The notes under the pieces are model-generated. The model was not told where the DNA came from. It saw only the letters and a program-made list of their open reading frames with translations, and ran no database searches. This document shows, piece by piece, positions 9,191 to 19,804 of a stretch of DNA of 64,000 nucleotides. The DNA is from Opitutia bacterium. Its GTDB lineage: Bacteria > Verrucomicrobiota > Verrucomicrobiia > Opitutales > Opitutaceae. The stretch lies in the NCBI GenBank assembly GCA_016217545.1, contig JACRHT010000002.1, forward strand, positions 496,001 through 560,000, read 5' to 3'. A program made the translations under genes and the position numbers. Position 1 is the stretch's first letter. Each line of letters begins with the position of its first letter.

Positions 9191-11031
9191 GGTTCCCGCG
9201 CGCCGCCGCGCACCTCGGCAACAACGGCGGCGTCCGCGATCGCGTGCTCCGTCACCGTGACTCCACCCGAGAAATCCCGCAGCCACGCCGCGTCTCCCGC
9301 CAGCTGGCTCGCGTATCCCTGCAGCTCCGTGGCGAACCGGGCCTGCCGTTGCGCCTGATCGGCGGACGCCGCGCCGCGACCGCTGAGCTGCCGCAGGGCG
9401 GCATGGATCGCCGCCGCGGCCTCGACCTGCCCAACCGACGCCGTTTCGGCGACCGTGAGCAAGTCCTCAAGCTCGGCCACCGCCGCGGCGATGGCCGCAA
9501 AGTTGGACGCCACCGCCGAGGCCACCGCGATGCCCCGGCGATTCGTCTGCTGCGACGCGTTGATCAAGGCCTCGGATTGCTGCGCCGCCTCGGCGCTGCG
9601 CAAGGCCAGGCGCCGCACCTCGTCCGCCACGACGGCAAAGCCGCGGCCGGCGTCTCCGGCGCGCGCGGCCTCGATGGCGGCATTGAGCGCCAGCAGGTTG
9701 GTCTGAAAAGCAATCTCCTCGATCGAGTCGATGACGCGCTGCACGCGGTCGCCCGAGGAGGCGATGTCCGTCATCGCCGCGCTGAGTTCGCCGACGCTCC
9801 GCCCGCCCTGCTCCGTCTCGCGCGAGGTGCGCAGAATGAGTCGACCCATCGCCTGCACTCGCTCGCGGGTCTCGCCCGCCGCCTCCGCCACGCGCGAGGC
9901 GTTGCCGGCCGTCTCCTGCAACGCCGCCGCTTCATCCTCCGCGGCGGTGGCGAGCTGCCCCGCTTGGGCGCCCGCCGCGACGGTTTCCTGCTGCAACCGA
10001 TCAGCTCCCGCACCCATGCGCGACGCGACCGCTTGGAGGCGGCCGCTGACGCGATTCGAAAAAGCGCGGGTCATCACCAGCCCGGCCACCGGCAGCAGCA
10101 ACGCCGCAGTGCCGACGATCCACACCGTGGAGTTCAGCTGTGCAGCGGATTGTCGCGCCGAAATCAGCGTCGTCTGCATCGTGCTTTCCAGAACCGGCTG
10201 GAGGCGGTCGGCGGTCTCCGCACCGAGTTCGGAAACCGCCTGGATCAAACGCACGCGCTCGAGGATGGAGATTTTCAAGTTGGCCAGCTCATCGCCGAAG
10301 TCGCGTAACCGGCCCTGCACTTCCTCAATGAAATCGCGGAGATCGGAGGGAGGCGTGGCCTGCACGATGCCGGCGATCTCCGGCATCAGCGCCGCTTGCT
10401 TCTGGCTGGCGCGGGCGGCGAATTCCGGATCGAGCAGCGAACTCGCGAACAACACGTTGTTCTGGACCTCGGCCAGCGCTCCCAAGCCGCGGGCAAACAC
10501 CTCGCGGTGTCGCGGCGCGCGAACGCCGGGGATCTGCGTGCCGTCATCGGTCGCCAATTGAAGGCACAACGTGGAGAGCAATGAAGCCTGGGCCGCGAGA
10601 CCGCGGACGGAGCGGTCGTTGCGGAGATTCGCCTCGGCGAGTTGCTCGAAGGCGGTCTGCCAGCGCTTCAGGCGCTCGGCGGTTGCGACGAGTTCCCGAG
10701 GTTCGGCACCGGCGGCGAGTTGGACCCGGATCACCGCCAGCGCGTGCCGTGCGCGCTGGAATTCCGCGATGGCCTGCCGCCGGTCCTCGTCCGCCCGCGT
10801 GCGATTGTATTGCGCGACACCCATCGCCACCGCATCGACCTGGCGCAACACCTCGGTCGACGGGATCGCCTCGCCGCCCACGGCCTGCGCGACCCCAGCC
10901 ACCTGACGATTGACCCGCCACATCAGTCCCAACGCCGCAGCGCACACCACGAGGGCGGCAACCCCCAGGCTCACAAAAAGCCAGCGCATCTGCGCGGGCA
11001 GGGAGACTCCGACTCGCTTCCTCGACGCCAT
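9169..11031 (-). CDS. Methyl-accepting chemotaxis protein
   Basis: The product has 620 aa. The start MASRKRVGV is preferred over one 11 codons upstream because GGGGAC lies just before the ATG. TM1 is near residues 17-37, followed by a ~260-residue helical periplasmic sensor and TM2 near 302-322. The signalling hairpin tip contains [19 protein letters not shown] near 439-460, the CheA/CheW contact region. It would sense a ligand or another stimulus and control CheA. No other che gene is in the window, so it is an orphan receptor. Its 3' end overlaps the convergent kinase gene. Confidence 0.93.
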   Translation of the reverse strand: MASRKRVGVSLPAQMRWLFVSLGVAALVVCAAALGLMWRVNRQVAGVAQAVGGEAIPSTEVLRQVDAVAMGVAQYNRTRADEDRRQAIAEFQRARHALAVIRVQLAAGAEPRELVATAERLKRWQTAFEQLAEANLRNDRSVRGLAAQASLLSTLCLQLATDDGTQIPGVRAPRHREVFARGLGALAEVQNNVLFASSLLDPEFAARASQKQAALMPEIAGIVQATPPSDLRDFIEEVQGRLRDFGDELANLKISILERVRLIQAVSELGAETADRLQPVLESTMQTTLISARQSAAQLNSTVWIVGTAALLLPVAGLVMTRAFSNRVSGRLQAVASRMGAGADRLQQETVAAGAQAGQLATAAEDEAAALQETAGNASRVAEAAGETRERVQAMGRLILRTSRETEQGGRSVGELSAAMTDIASSGDRVQRVIDSIEEIAFQTNLLALNAAIEAARAGDAGRGFAVVADEVRRLALRSAEAAQQSEALINASQQTNRRGIAVASAVASNFAAIAAAVAELEDLLTVAETASVGQVEAAAAIHAALRQLSGRGAASADQAQRQARFATELQGYASQLAGDAAWLRDFSGGVTVTEHAIADAAVVAEVRGGAREPQAAETR

Positions 11032-11174
11032 AAGGTCCCCCACATCGGCCGGCGGCGGCGGCAATTAACGCGCGCGCCTCTATCGTAACACCGTCGCTCC
11101 CTTTCGCCTGAAACCGTAACCTTTGTAAATTAACCCTCGCCTGCCGGAATGCCGCGAGTATCGCTGGAGCACGT

Positions 11175-11810
11175 ATGATTTCGTTCAAGAAGCTGCTGGG
11201 CAAAGAGGAGAAGTTCTACGACCTGTTGGACGCGAGTGCGGAGGAAGCCAAGCTGGCCGCCGGCCTGCTGGCCAAGATCCTCGCCAACGAGAGTGCCGCA
11301 CAGGCCTCGAGCATCCACGACATCATCCAGACGCGCCGCAAGGACAAGCGCATCACCCAGCAGATCACCGAGGAACTCTGCAAAACCTTCGTGACCCCGC
11401 TCGAACGCGAGGATATCGAAGCGCTTTCGCTGGCCCTCTACCGCATTCCGAAGACGGTCGAGAAGATCGTCGAGCGCCTGACCATTTGCCCCGCCCGCGT
11501 CCCGCGCGAGAGCATGCAGCGCCAGGTCGTGCTGCTCGAGGAGGCGGTCGAGAGCGTGCACTTCATGGTCACGCAGTTGCGCAAGGGCACGAATATCGAG
11601 CGCATCCAGGACGCGCACGCCCGCCTGCAATTCGCCGAGGGAGAGGCCGACAAGGTGATGCTCTCCCTGGTCAAGGATCTCTACAACGGCCCCTACGAAG
11701 CCAAGGAAGTCGTCATCCTCATGGAACTCTACGACCTCGTCGAAATGGCCATCGACCGCGCGCGCGACGCCGGCCAGGTCGTGTTCCAGATCATGCTGAA
11801 ATACTCCTGA
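11175..11810 (+). CDS. DUF47 (PhoU-like) protein linked to phosphate transporter
   Basis: The 211-aa all-alpha protein begins MISFKKLLGKEEKFYDLL, the typical N-terminus of DUF47/TIGR00153 proteins. This family is distantly related to PhoU and is nearly always encoded beside a PiT transporter, as here (19 bp upstream of it). It probably modulates the transporter or binds metal-phosphate, and the mechanism is not established. The upstream gap has CGTAAC motifs but no convincing 11-bp-periodic Pho box. Confidence 0.9.
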   Translation: MISFKKLLGKEEKFYDLLDASAEEAKLAAGLLAKILANESAAQASSIHDIIQTRRKDKRITQQITEELCKTFVTPLEREDIEALSLALYRIPKTVEKIVERLTICPARVPRESMQRQVVLLEEAVESVHFMVTQLRKGTNIERIQDAHARLQFAEGEADKVMLSLVKDLYNGPYEAKEVVILMELYDLVEMAIDRARDAGQVVFQIMLKYS

Positions 11811-11829
11811 GCCTCCGCCGACGCAGGTC

Positions 11830-12900
<1,071 letters not shown>

Positions 12901-12926
12901 GCCGGGAGATCCACCCGCGTGGGCAA

Positions 12927-13625
12927 TTACTTCCCTGCGGGCGGAATCTGCTGCTGCACGACCTGTTTGATCTCCTCGGAGTGGCGAACGTCCTTGCCGC
13001 GCACGAGGTAGATCATCTCTTCCGCGATGTTTGTCGCGTGGTCGGCGATGCGCTCGATCGACTTGGAAACGAACATCAACTCGAGCGCCCACGCGATCGT
13101 CTCCGGCTTTTCGATCATGTAGCTCGTGAGGCGGCGATAGACGAGGCGGTTGAGGTTATCGACTTCGGGATCGCGGCGAATGACAGCGAGCGCCTTTTGC
13201 TCATCCTCGTGGACGAAACAGTCGAGCGCGTCGCGCAGCATTTCGAGCGCGATGTTGGCCATGCGCGGGATGTCGGCGTAAAGCTCGACCTTCGGCTCAA
13301 TGGCGAGCTTGCGGGCGCGGCGGGCGATGCTGGTCGCCTCGTCGCCCACGCGCTCGAGGTCGTGCGAGGCCTTCATGCCGACGATGACGAGCCGCAACTC
13401 GGAGGCGATGGGACCGCGGAGCGTCATGTAGCGGATGGCCTCCTCATCGATCTGCACCTCGAACTTGTCGATCTCGTCGTCGGCCGCGATGACCTTGTCG
13501 GCCAGCGCCAGGTCGCCCTCGGCGAGGGCGCGCACGGCGCGGCGGGTCTGGTCGATGGCCCGGTCGCCCATCTGGAGCAAATCGGTGCGGAGAGCTTCAA
13601 GCTCGGCGTCGAAAAAACGTTTCAT
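12927..13625 (-). CDS. phoU: Phosphate transport system regulator PhoU
   Basis: The 232-aa protein has two PhoU three-helix repeats. The metal-binding signatures appear as LERVGDEATSIARR and IERIADHATNIAEE. The start MKRFFDAELEALR is the usual one. PhoU couples Pst transport to PhoR signalling and limits phosphate uptake. It is the last gene of porin-pstSCAB-phoU, 29 bp after pstB. No phoB or phoR lies in the window. Confidence 0.95.
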   Translation of the reverse strand: MKRFFDAELEALRTDLLQMGDRAIDQTRRAVRALAEGDLALADKVIAADDEIDKFEVQIDEEAIRYMTLRGPIASELRLVIVGMKASHDLERVGDEATSIARRARKLAIEPKVELYADIPRMANIALEMLRDALDCFVHEDEQKALAVIRRDPEVDNLNRLVYRRLTSYMIEKPETIAWALELMFVSKSIERIADHATNIAEEMIYLVRGKDVRHSEEIKQVVQQQIPPAGK

Positions 13626-13654
13626 GTCGGTGCGGGCGGGTGTTGGGGAAACGA

Positions 13655-14509
13655 TCAACCGAAGCGGCCCGAGACGTAGGCCTCGGTCTGCGGGTTGGCG
13701 GGGTTCATGAAGATGGTGCGAGTCTCGGCGTATTCGACGAGGCGGCCAAGATAGAAGAAGGCCGTCCGGTCGGAGCAACGCGCGGCCTGCTGCATGTTGT
13801 GCGTCACGATGACGATCGTGAACTTCGACTTCAACTCGTGGATGAGTTCCTCGACCTTGGCCGTCGCGATCGGATCGAGCGCCGAACACGGCTCGTCCAT
13901 GAGGATGATCTCCGGTTCGACGGCGATGGCGCGCGCGATGCAGAGGCGCTGCTGCTGGCCGCCGGAGAGGCCGAGCGCGCTTTGGTGCAGGCGATCCTTC
14001 ACCTCGTCCCAGAGCGCGGCGCCGCGGAGGCTTTTTTCCACGACTTCGTCGAGGCGGGACTTGTTCTTCACGCCCTGGATGCGGAGGCCGTAGGTGATGT
14101 TTTCGTAGATCGATTTCGGGAAGGGATTCGACTTCTGGAACACCATGCCGACGCGTTTGCGCAGCTCGATGACGTCAACGCGCGGGTCGTGGATGTCGAC
14201 GCCGTCGATGCGGATCTGGCCGGTGGTGACGCGCGCGCCGTCGATGAGGTCGTTCATGCGGTTGAGGCAGCGGAGCAGCGTGCTCTTGCCGCAGCCGGAC
14301 GGGCCGATGAAGGCGGTGACCTCGCGTTCGCGGATGTTCAGCGTGATATCGTGCAGGGCCTGCGAAGGGCCGTAGCAGAAGTCGACGTCGTCGATCTCGA
14401 TCAACGCGCGCGGCGCCGGCGCGACGCCGTTCGCAGCCGCGCCGGAGGGCATCGGGCCCGTCACGCTGATCGATCGGAGCGAAGGGGACGGAGAAGCGGG
14501 TTCGGACAT
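13655..14509 (-). CDS. pstB: Phosphate ABC transporter ATP-binding protein
   Basis: PstB powers phosphate import through PstC/PstA. Visible motifs are Walker [20 protein letters not shown], the Q-loop [15 protein letters not shown], signature LSGGQQQR, Walker [14 protein letters not shown] and the switch VTHNMQQA. The chosen start [10 protein letters not shown] gives 284 aa, about 30 more than usual because of a Ser/Pro/Ala-rich N-terminal extension. A start six codons further upstream would abut pstA. It lies 11 bp after the pstA stop. Confidence 0.95.
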   Translation of the reverse strand: MSEPASPSPSLRSISVTGPMPSGAAANGVAPAPRALIEIDDVDFCYGPSQALHDITLNIREREVTAFIGPSGCGKSTLLRCLNRMNDLIDGARVTTGQIRIDGVDIHDPRVDVIELRKRVGMVFQKSNPFPKSIYENITYGLRIQGVKNKSRLDEVVEKSLRGAALWDEVKDRLHQSALGLSGGQQQRLCIARAIAVEPEIILMDEPCSALDPIATAKVEELIHELKSKFTIVIVTHNMQQAARCSDRTAFFYLGRLVEYAETRTIFMNPANPQTEAYVSGRFG

Positions 14510-14520
14510 GAGAGTGGCTC

Positions 14521-15564
14521 TTACCATTTGTATTTTTTGCGGAGACGGACGCGGAGCACGACCGAGGTCGCGGCGATCGCGGCCACCGTGAAGAGGAAGA
14601 CGAACGCGGTGCCGTATTGGACGTCGCGCGTGTAGTCGTTCTGGGGGATCTTGGAGGCGACGACGTAGATGTGATACGGCAGCGCCATGACGCCCTGGAA
14701 CACGAAGTCGATCGCATGCTTCACCTGCCAGGGCATCTCGTCGCGCACGACGAACGCGGCAGTGAACATGATCGGGGCCGTCTCGCCGGCGACGCGGGCG
14801 ATCGACAGCACGGAAGACGTGAGAATGCCGGGGAGCGCGTAAGGCAGGACATTGGTGAAGATCGTCTGGAGCTTCGTGGCCCCGAGAGCGAGCGAGCCTT
14901 CGCGGTAGCCCTTCGGCACGGCGCGCAAAGCCTCCTCGGACGCCGTGATGATGATCGGCAGCACCATGAAAGCCAGCGTCAGCCAGCCGGCGAGGAGCGA
15001 CACGCCCATGTTCAGCCCGATGACGAACAGGCCAAAGCCGAACAAGCCGTAGACGATCGACGGCACGCCCGCGAGATTGACGATCGCGAGGCGCAGGAAG
15101 CGGATGAACGGACCGTCGGTCGCGTATTCGCTGAGATAGATCGCGCTGATCACGCCGAGCACGAGGGCGATGGTCATCGAGCCCACGACCAGCAGCACGG
15201 TGCCGACGATGTTCGGGAAGATGCCGCCGGCAGAGTAGACGTAGGTCTCGACGCGGACATCCTTCATTTCGTCGGCGTGCTCGGCCTTGAAGACGCGGAA
15301 GTCGCGATCGCCCATCTGGCGTTTCGCGCCGTTGAGCTCGAAAACGTTCAGCGTCTCCGGCGACTCGGTGAGGAAGGTCGTGTTGATGAACGGCGCCTTG
15401 GTCTGAAAGATCACCGCCCCACCCTTCACGCCGATATCGAGGAAGATCACGGCGGCGCACAGCAGCACGAAATACGTCGCGGCGCGCAGCAGCCAGAACA
15501 CGCCGGCCTCGGCGCGCTTGGCAAAGGTCGGCTGGGCAAAAAGTCGGTCGCTGGGCTTCGTCAT
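14521..15564 (-). CDS. pstA: Phosphate ABC transporter permease PstA
   Basis: The 347-aa inner-membrane permease has the EAA-type cytoplasmic loop [20 protein letters not shown] and a terminal RKKYKW tail. Between TM1 and TM2 lies a periplasmic segment of ~80 residues, longer than in E. coli PstA and reminiscent of the even larger insert in the neighbouring PstC. The start codon overlaps the pstC stop by 1 nt (TAATG), implying translational coupling. Confidence 0.95.
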   Translation of the reverse strand: MTKPSDRLFAQPTFAKRAEAGVFWLLRAATYFVLLCAAVIFLDIGVKGGAVIFQTKAPFINTTFLTESPETLNVFELNGAKRQMGDRDFRVFKAEHADEMKDVRVETYVYSAGGIFPNIVGTVLLVVGSMTIALVLGVISAIYLSEYATDGPFIRFLRLAIVNLAGVPSIVYGLFGFGLFVIGLNMGVSLLAGWLTLAFMVLPIIITASEEALRAVPKGYREGSLALGATKLQTIFTNVLPYALPGILTSSVLSIARVAGETAPIMFTAAFVVRDEMPWQVKHAIDFVFQGVMALPYHIYVVASKIPQNDYTRDVQYGTAFVFLFTVAAIAATSVVLRVRLRKKYKW

Positions 15565-17207
15565 TAGGCGGCGATGCGGTAACGGCGCACGATTTTCTGC
15601 GCGAGCCAGTTGATCAGGAGGGAAATCAGGAAGAGCACCACGCCGACCATGAAGAGCGCGCGGTAATGCAGGCTGCCGCGCACGACTTCGCCCATCTCCT
15701 GCGCGATGATGCCGGTCATCGTGTGCACCGGCTGGAACGCCGTGCCGAGCCCCGCGGTGAAGTCGGGGATCTGGATGCGGTTACCCGCGCAGAGCAGCAC
15801 CACCATCGTCTCGCCGATCACGCGGCCGAGGCCGAGGAGGATGGCGGCCATGATGCCCGACAGCGCGGACGGGATGATGATGTGCACGATCGTCTGCAGG
15901 CGCGTGGAGCCGAGCGCGAGCGAAGCCTCCTTGAAGGAGCGTGGCACGTTGTTGATGGCGTCCTCGGCGAGCGAAAAAATCGTCGGCACGGCCATGAGCG
16001 CGAGCAGGCAGGCGGCGGTCGTGGCGTTGAGGCGCTCGGAGAACGGGAATCCCGGCACCCAATCGAACGCGGGCAGCTGGGAGAGCTTGCGCAGCGATTC
16101 GCCGAGCACCGCGATGCCGAAGAAGCCGAGCACGACGCTGGGAATCGCCGAGACGAACTCGATCGTGGGCTTGATGAACTTCTGCTCGACCGGGCGCGCG
16201 ACTTGGTTGACGTAGATCGCGGCGGCGAGGCCGAGGGGAATCGCGATGAACAGCGCGATCGTCGAAATGAGCAGCGAGCCGAAGAGCAGCGGCAGGATGC
16301 CATACCAATCCTGCCAGAAACTCGCGGTGATCCACTCGCGGCCGAACGCGAAAGCCGTGAGCGACTCGGCGAACGAGACCGGCTTCAGCTGGTCCCAGGC
16401 TTCCATGCGCTTCGTGGCGGCATCGAGTTGCGCGGGAAAGAGGCGCAGCAACTCCGTGAAGCGCGTGAGGCGTGCGTCGAGCGCGGCGTCGCCGAGGCGC
16501 GGCGGGTGCGCGGCAAGTTCGGAAATCGCGGTGGCGAGCGCGACGTTGGCGGTTTTCAGCTCCGGGAGCTGGTCCTTCATTGCCTGCACTTCGGTGCGGA
16601 AATTGATTTTCTCCGGCACCATTTTCTCGATCTGGCGGCGCAGCTCGGCGGCGTGCTCGGGCGTCGCGGTCGGCAGCGCGTTCTCGAGGTCGGCGCGGGC
16701 GTGTTCGGTGTCCTGCGCGACCTTCTGGCGTTCCTTGAGGGACGTCGCGGTCTCGGTCAGCGTGCCGAGGACGGTCTCGTGCGCCGCGATCGCGTCTGCG
16801 ACGCGGTTGGCGTAGGCGTCGAAGTCGGCGAGTTGCGCCTGCGCGGTGGCGATGGGCAGGCCGGCGCGTTGGAGTTGGGTGAGGCGGTCGGAGCGGACGG
16901 CGCCGAGATAGCGGTTGAATGACGAGTAGTCCTCGACTTCGCGTCGCAGGTGATCGGTGAACTCCAAACCGGCGAGGCGGTAAATCTCGAGGTTGTGCCG
17001 GTTCATCGGCACGAAGCCGACGGCGTCGCGGAAGATCGTGAAGGTGATCAACGCCAGCACGAGGATCGAGATGGCGGCGTTGCCTTGGAAGACGACCTTC
17101 GCCACGCGGTCGCCGCTCAACCCGAAGAACCAGCCGCGCTTGCGGCGCAGGAGGGCCTCGCTCGTGGTGAGGCGTGTGGAGCGGACGGTGGTGGCAGTTT
17201 CGGCCAT
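15564..17207 (-). CDS. pstC: Phosphate ABC transporter permease PstC with large periplasmic insert
   Basis: At 547 aa it is far longer than a standard PstC of about 320. The start [11 protein letters not shown] follows a 132-bp gap. After TM1 (~residues 36-56) comes a ~220-residue, charged, heptad-rich region that should form a periplasmic coiled coil. The permease core follows, with the loop [20 protein letters not shown] and the conserved [10 protein letters not shown] segment. The substrate is phosphate, taken from PstS. The gap upstream holds a hairpin and a candidate Pho box. Confidence 0.93.
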   Translation of the reverse strand: MAETATTVRSTRLTTSEALLRRKRGWFFGLSGDRVAKVVFQGNAAISILVLALITFTIFRDAVGFVPMNRHNLEIYRLAGLEFTDHLRREVEDYSSFNRYLGAVRSDRLTQLQRAGLPIATAQAQLADFDAYANRVADAIAAHETVLGTLTETATSLKERQKVAQDTEHARADLENALPTATPEHAAELRRQIEKMVPEKINFRTEVQAMKDQLPELKTANVALATAISELAAHPPRLGDAALDARLTRFTELLRLFPAQLDAATKRMEAWDQLKPVSFAESLTAFAFGREWITASFWQDWYGILPLLFGSLLISTIALFIAIPLGLAAAIYVNQVARPVEQKFIKPTIEFVSAIPSVVLGFFGIAVLGESLRKLSQLPAFDWVPGFPFSERLNATTAACLLALMAVPTIFSLAEDAINNVPRSFKEASLALGSTRLQTIVHIIIPSALSGIMAAILLGLGRVIGETMVVLLCAGNRIQIPDFTAGLGTAFQPVHTMTGIIAQEMGEVVRGSLHYRALFMVGVVLFLISLLINWLAQKIVRRYRIAA

Positions 17208-17258
17208 GAAAGGTGGGGCGATCGTCGTTTCCCGGGCGCGATGCGCGCAACCGGGCCA

Positions 17259-17276
17259 GGTTACGGTTTTGTGACA
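17259..17276 (-). promoter_or_regulatory. Candidate Pho box upstream of pstC
   Basis: Read on the minus strand, TGTCACA-AAAC-CGTAACC places two 7-nt half sites exactly 11 bp apart, matching the pattern of the three-repeat box before the porin gene. It lies ~50 bp before the pstC start and just after a hairpin. No good -10 sequence was found at the expected distance, so a separate pstC promoter is uncertain. Confidence 0.5.
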
Positions 17277-17281
17277 AAGCA

Positions 17282-17312
17282 ACGCCCGCAGCCGGGTGAG
17301 GACTGCGGGCGT
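17282..17312 (-). terminator. Hairpin between pstS and pstC (attenuator-like)
   Basis: ACGCCCGCAG and CTGCGGGCGT form a perfect 10-bp stem around an 11-nt loop, 27 bp after the pstS stop. On the minus strand it is followed by TGCTTTGTC, not a full T run. It could be a leaky terminator or an mRNA-stabilising hairpin that keeps pstS above pstCAB, a known pattern for binding-protein genes. Confidence 0.6.
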
Positions 17313-17339
17313 GAAGTCAGCACAGACTTACGGGCAAAC

Positions 17340-18158
17340 TCAGTTGACCGTGCGGACCGGCACGAAGCCGACCTTACGGACGGTTTTTTGGCCTTCGTCG
17401 CTGAGGGTGAACTCGACGAACTTGGCCGCCTCGCCGCTCGGCTCGCCGTTCGTGTAGTAGAACGTCGGGCGGGCGTAGGGATACTTCTTGGCCTGCACGC
17501 TTTCCTCGGTCGGCAGCGCACCGTCGATCGCGACGGTCTTGATGCCGGGGTCGTGGAGATAGGCGAGGCCGACGTAGCCGATGCCGTTCGGGTTCTTGGC
17601 GACTTCGGCGGCGATCTGCTCGTTGCCGGCCATCTTCTGGGAGGAACCGGCGTAGTCGCGCTTCTTCATCGCGAGCTCCTTGAAGTCCGAATAGGTGCCG
17701 GACGAGGTGTTGCGCGTGTAGACGGAGATCTTGCCCGGCGTGCCGCCGACCTGCGACCAGTCGGTGATGTCGCCGGTGAAGATCTGCTCGACCTGGCGCT
17801 TGGTGAGCGCGGAGACGCCGTTGCCCTGGTTCACGATCACGCCGATGCCGTCGAAGGCGACGATCGTGGGCTTGAGCGTGACGCCCTTGGCGAGGGCGGC
17901 GGAGGACTCGGTCGGCTTGGCGCGACGGGACGACATGCCGATCTGGGCGGTGCTGTCGATGATGGCGGAGATGCCGGTGGTGGAGCCTTCGGCGGCGATC
18001 TCGAACGCGACGTCACCGTTGCGGGCCTTGTAGTCTTCGGCGAGCATCGGGACGAGCTTGGCGCCGAGCGTGTCGGAGCCCTTGATGACGATCTTCTCGG
18101 CGGCGATGGCGCTGGTGGCGACGATCGCGGCGAGGGAGAGGGAGAGGAATTGTTTCAT
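17340..18158 (-). CDS. pstS: Phosphate ABC transporter substrate-binding protein PstS
   Basis: The 272-aa periplasmic protein has a cleavable signal peptide (MKQFLSLSLAAIVATSAIAA). Phosphate-contact segments are KGSDTLG near the new N-terminus, SSRRAK, and TRNTSSGTYSDF, where Ser/Thr and Arg bind phosphate in this family. It delivers phosphate to PstCA. It is 25 bp downstream of the porin gene, so it is transcribed from the Pho-type promoter at 19556-19599. Confidence 0.95.
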   Translation of the reverse strand: MKQFLSLSLAAIVATSAIAAEKIVIKGSDTLGAKLVPMLAEDYKARNGDVAFEIAAEGSTTGISAIIDSTAQIGMSSRRAKPTESSAALAKGVTLKPTIVAFDGIGVIVNQGNGVSALTKRQVEQIFTGDITDWSQVGGTPGKISVYTRNTSSGTYSDFKELAMKKRDYAGSSQKMAGNEQIAAEVAKNPNGIGYVGLAYLHDPGIKTVAIDGALPTEESVQAKKYPYARPTFYYTNGEPSGEAAKFVEFTLSDEGQKTVRKVGFVPVRTVN

Positions 18159-18183
18159 GTGGGAGACGGGTGGATGGTTGCGC

Positions 18184-19503
18184 TTAGAACTTCACGACGA
18201 GGTCGAGCTGCAGGAGCTGCGAGTGGTCGAGGTTGGCGAGCGAGTAGGTCAGGTTTTCCTGCTTCGCGGTGGTGTGGAAGTAGGTGGCGTTCAGGCTGGC
18301 GAAGTCGGTGAGGTTGTAGCTCGCCTGGAACTTGAAGCCTTCCTGGTTGAGCTTGCCGAAGGCGAAGTCGGAGTCGTTCAGGTTGACGTCGACCGAGCCG
18401 AGGCCGATGGAGCGGTAGTCGAGCTTGAGGCTGTAGTCGCCCTGCGTCTTGCCGGTGCCGAAGCTGTAGCCGACGCCGAAGAGCCAGGAGAACGGGTCCT
18501 TGTCCCAGACGGTGGTGTTGAGGCCGTAGACCTTGGAGACGCGGCGGTTCGCCTCGAGATTGTAGGCCGAATCCCAATAGACCTTCATCGCGGTGCCAGC
18601 GCCGTTGACGTTGAGCCAGTTCACCTCGCCGGCGAAGGTCACGATGCTGAGGCCGCGCGTGGAGCCGAGAAACGGGGTCTCGTTCGTGGTGTTGTTCGCG
18701 ATGTTGGACTGGTTGTAGATCATGAAACCGGGCGCGAGGACGACGCTGTTCGGGACGTTGCCGATCGAGTCCTTGCCGAACCAGTGGGTGTAGACGGCCT
18801 GCTGGGCGAAGAGCCAGGCGTCGCGGCCGGTCGGGCCGGCGTTCTTCTCGTCGCGGTCATCCATGATGTCCTGGAGCGCGCGGATTTCGAAGGTGTCCTT
18901 GCCCGCGAGCTGCTTCTTGTAGATTTCCGCGACGCCTTGCGGGTTGATGTCGGCGTCCCAGACGAGGTCGGTCGTGTAGAGCGGGTTCTTCTGCTTGCCG
19001 AGAACGACACCGAAGTTCGGGTTCACCTGCCAGCCGATGTAGGCGCGGGCGAGGAAGATCGAGTAGTCGTCGTTGCCGCCCTGGAAGGTCTGGTTGCCGG
19101 AATCGGCGGCTTGGCCGGTCTCGAGCGCGAAGCCGGCGGTCCAGCCCTTTTGGAGCGTGACGTCGCCGTTGAAGCGGAAGCGGAAACGCTCGCGCGTGCG
19201 CTCGTTCGTGACGGTCGGGCCGGTCGCGGAGGCGGGCGCCTGCGTCTCGTATTGGTGACGCATGCGGAGGTCGCCGGAGAGTTTGAAGTCGGCGATGGAG
19301 CCGCTGAGGTTCAGCTTGCCGGCGGAGGTGTTGGCGGCGAAGTCCTTCGTCAATTCGGCGCGGAGCTCCTCGGCCTCCTGGTCGTTCAGCACGCCCTTCT
19401 TCACGAGCAGGTCGATGAGGGCGCCGCTGTCTTGCGCGAGCGCGACGCTGGCAGCGAAGAGCGCGGCGGCGGTCGCGAGCAGTTTGGATTTCAGGTTGAA
19501 CAT
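18184..19503 (-). CDS. Putative outer-membrane porin heading the pst operon
   Basis: The 439-aa protein starts with a signal peptide (MFNLKSKLLATAAALFAASVALAQ). A short helical region follows (LLVKKGVLNDQEAEELRAEL), then ~370 residues of alternating beta strands ending in LDLVVKF, a C-terminal Phe barrel signature. It resembles the family annotated as putative porin. As first gene of porin-pstSCAB-phoU behind a Pho-type promoter, it is best read as the phosphate-starvation outer-membrane channel, functionally parallel to OprP or PhoE but not clearly homologous. Anion selectivity is an inference. Confidence 0.8.
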   Translation of the reverse strand: MFNLKSKLLATAAALFAASVALAQDSGALIDLLVKKGVLNDQEAEELRAELTKDFAANTSAGKLNLSGSIADFKLSGDLRMRHQYETQAPASATGPTVTNERTRERFRFRFNGDVTLQKGWTAGFALETGQAADSGNQTFQGGNDDYSIFLARAYIGWQVNPNFGVVLGKQKNPLYTTDLVWDADINPQGVAEIYKKQLAGKDTFEIRALQDIMDDRDEKNAGPTGRDAWLFAQQAVYTHWFGKDSIGNVPNSVVLAPGFMIYNQSNIANNTTNETPFLGSTRGLSIVTFAGEVNWLNVNGAGTAMKVYWDSAYNLEANRRVSKVYGLNTTVWDKDPFSWLFGVGYSFGTGKTQGDYSLKLDYRSIGLGSVDVNLNDSDFAFGKLNQEGFKFQASYNLTDFASLNATYFHTTAKQENLTYSLANLDHSQLLQLDLVVKF

Positions 19504-19555
19504 GGTGTCAGTTTTCCGGGTTGGTGGCGTCGGATAATCGCCGACGCGCCCACGC

Positions 19556-19599
19556 AGAATAGAGGACGATTGTTACGGCTTCGTGACGGCCGTGTGACG
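19556..19599 (-). promoter_or_regulatory. Pho-box promoter of the porin-pst operon
   Basis: On the minus strand the order is CGTCACA, CGTCACG, CGTAACA, each separated by 4 nt, giving an exact 11-bp period (plus-strand starts 19593, 19582, 19571). Nine nt after the last repeat comes TATTCT (19561-19556), a good -10 box with no -35, as expected of a PhoB-activated promoter. The porin start codon is ~50 bp downstream. This is the clearest regulatory site in the window. Confidence 0.85.
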
Positions 19600-19703
19600 A
19601 ACGCGGAAAACAAAACAGCGCGCCGTGGCGCGGCAGGGCCGGTTGGAAACCGGCCCCAAAGCAGTCTCATTCGCACGCTTGAGTATCGCGCGACACGGAA
19701 AGG

Positions 19704-19796
19704 GGTGGTCGCAGCTGTCCCAGCGGCGACGAAACCACATTCGACGCCCGTGCCACGCACGCACCTTCTGGCGTCGCTGGGACAGCGACGCCCACC
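19704..19796. repeat. Palindromic repeat, GGTGGTCGC family, long copy
   Basis: The left arm 19704-19730 starts GGTGGTCGCAGCTGTCCCAG. The right arm 19773-19796 is its approximate reverse complement (GTCGCTGGGACAGCGACG, then CCCACC). A one-armed relative lies at 42451-42477 (24 of 27 bases match the left arm). It occupies most of the 301-bp gap between the porin promoter and the end of the SNF2 gene. No gene is seen in this gap. Confidence 0.75.
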
Positions 19797-19804
19797 TCAA
19801 GCCG

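Noticed and set aside
11085-11140. CGTAACA and CGTAACC motifs before the DUF47-PiT genes
   Set aside because: They are 31 bp apart, not a multiple of 11, and intermediate positions do not match; no Pho box can be claimed.
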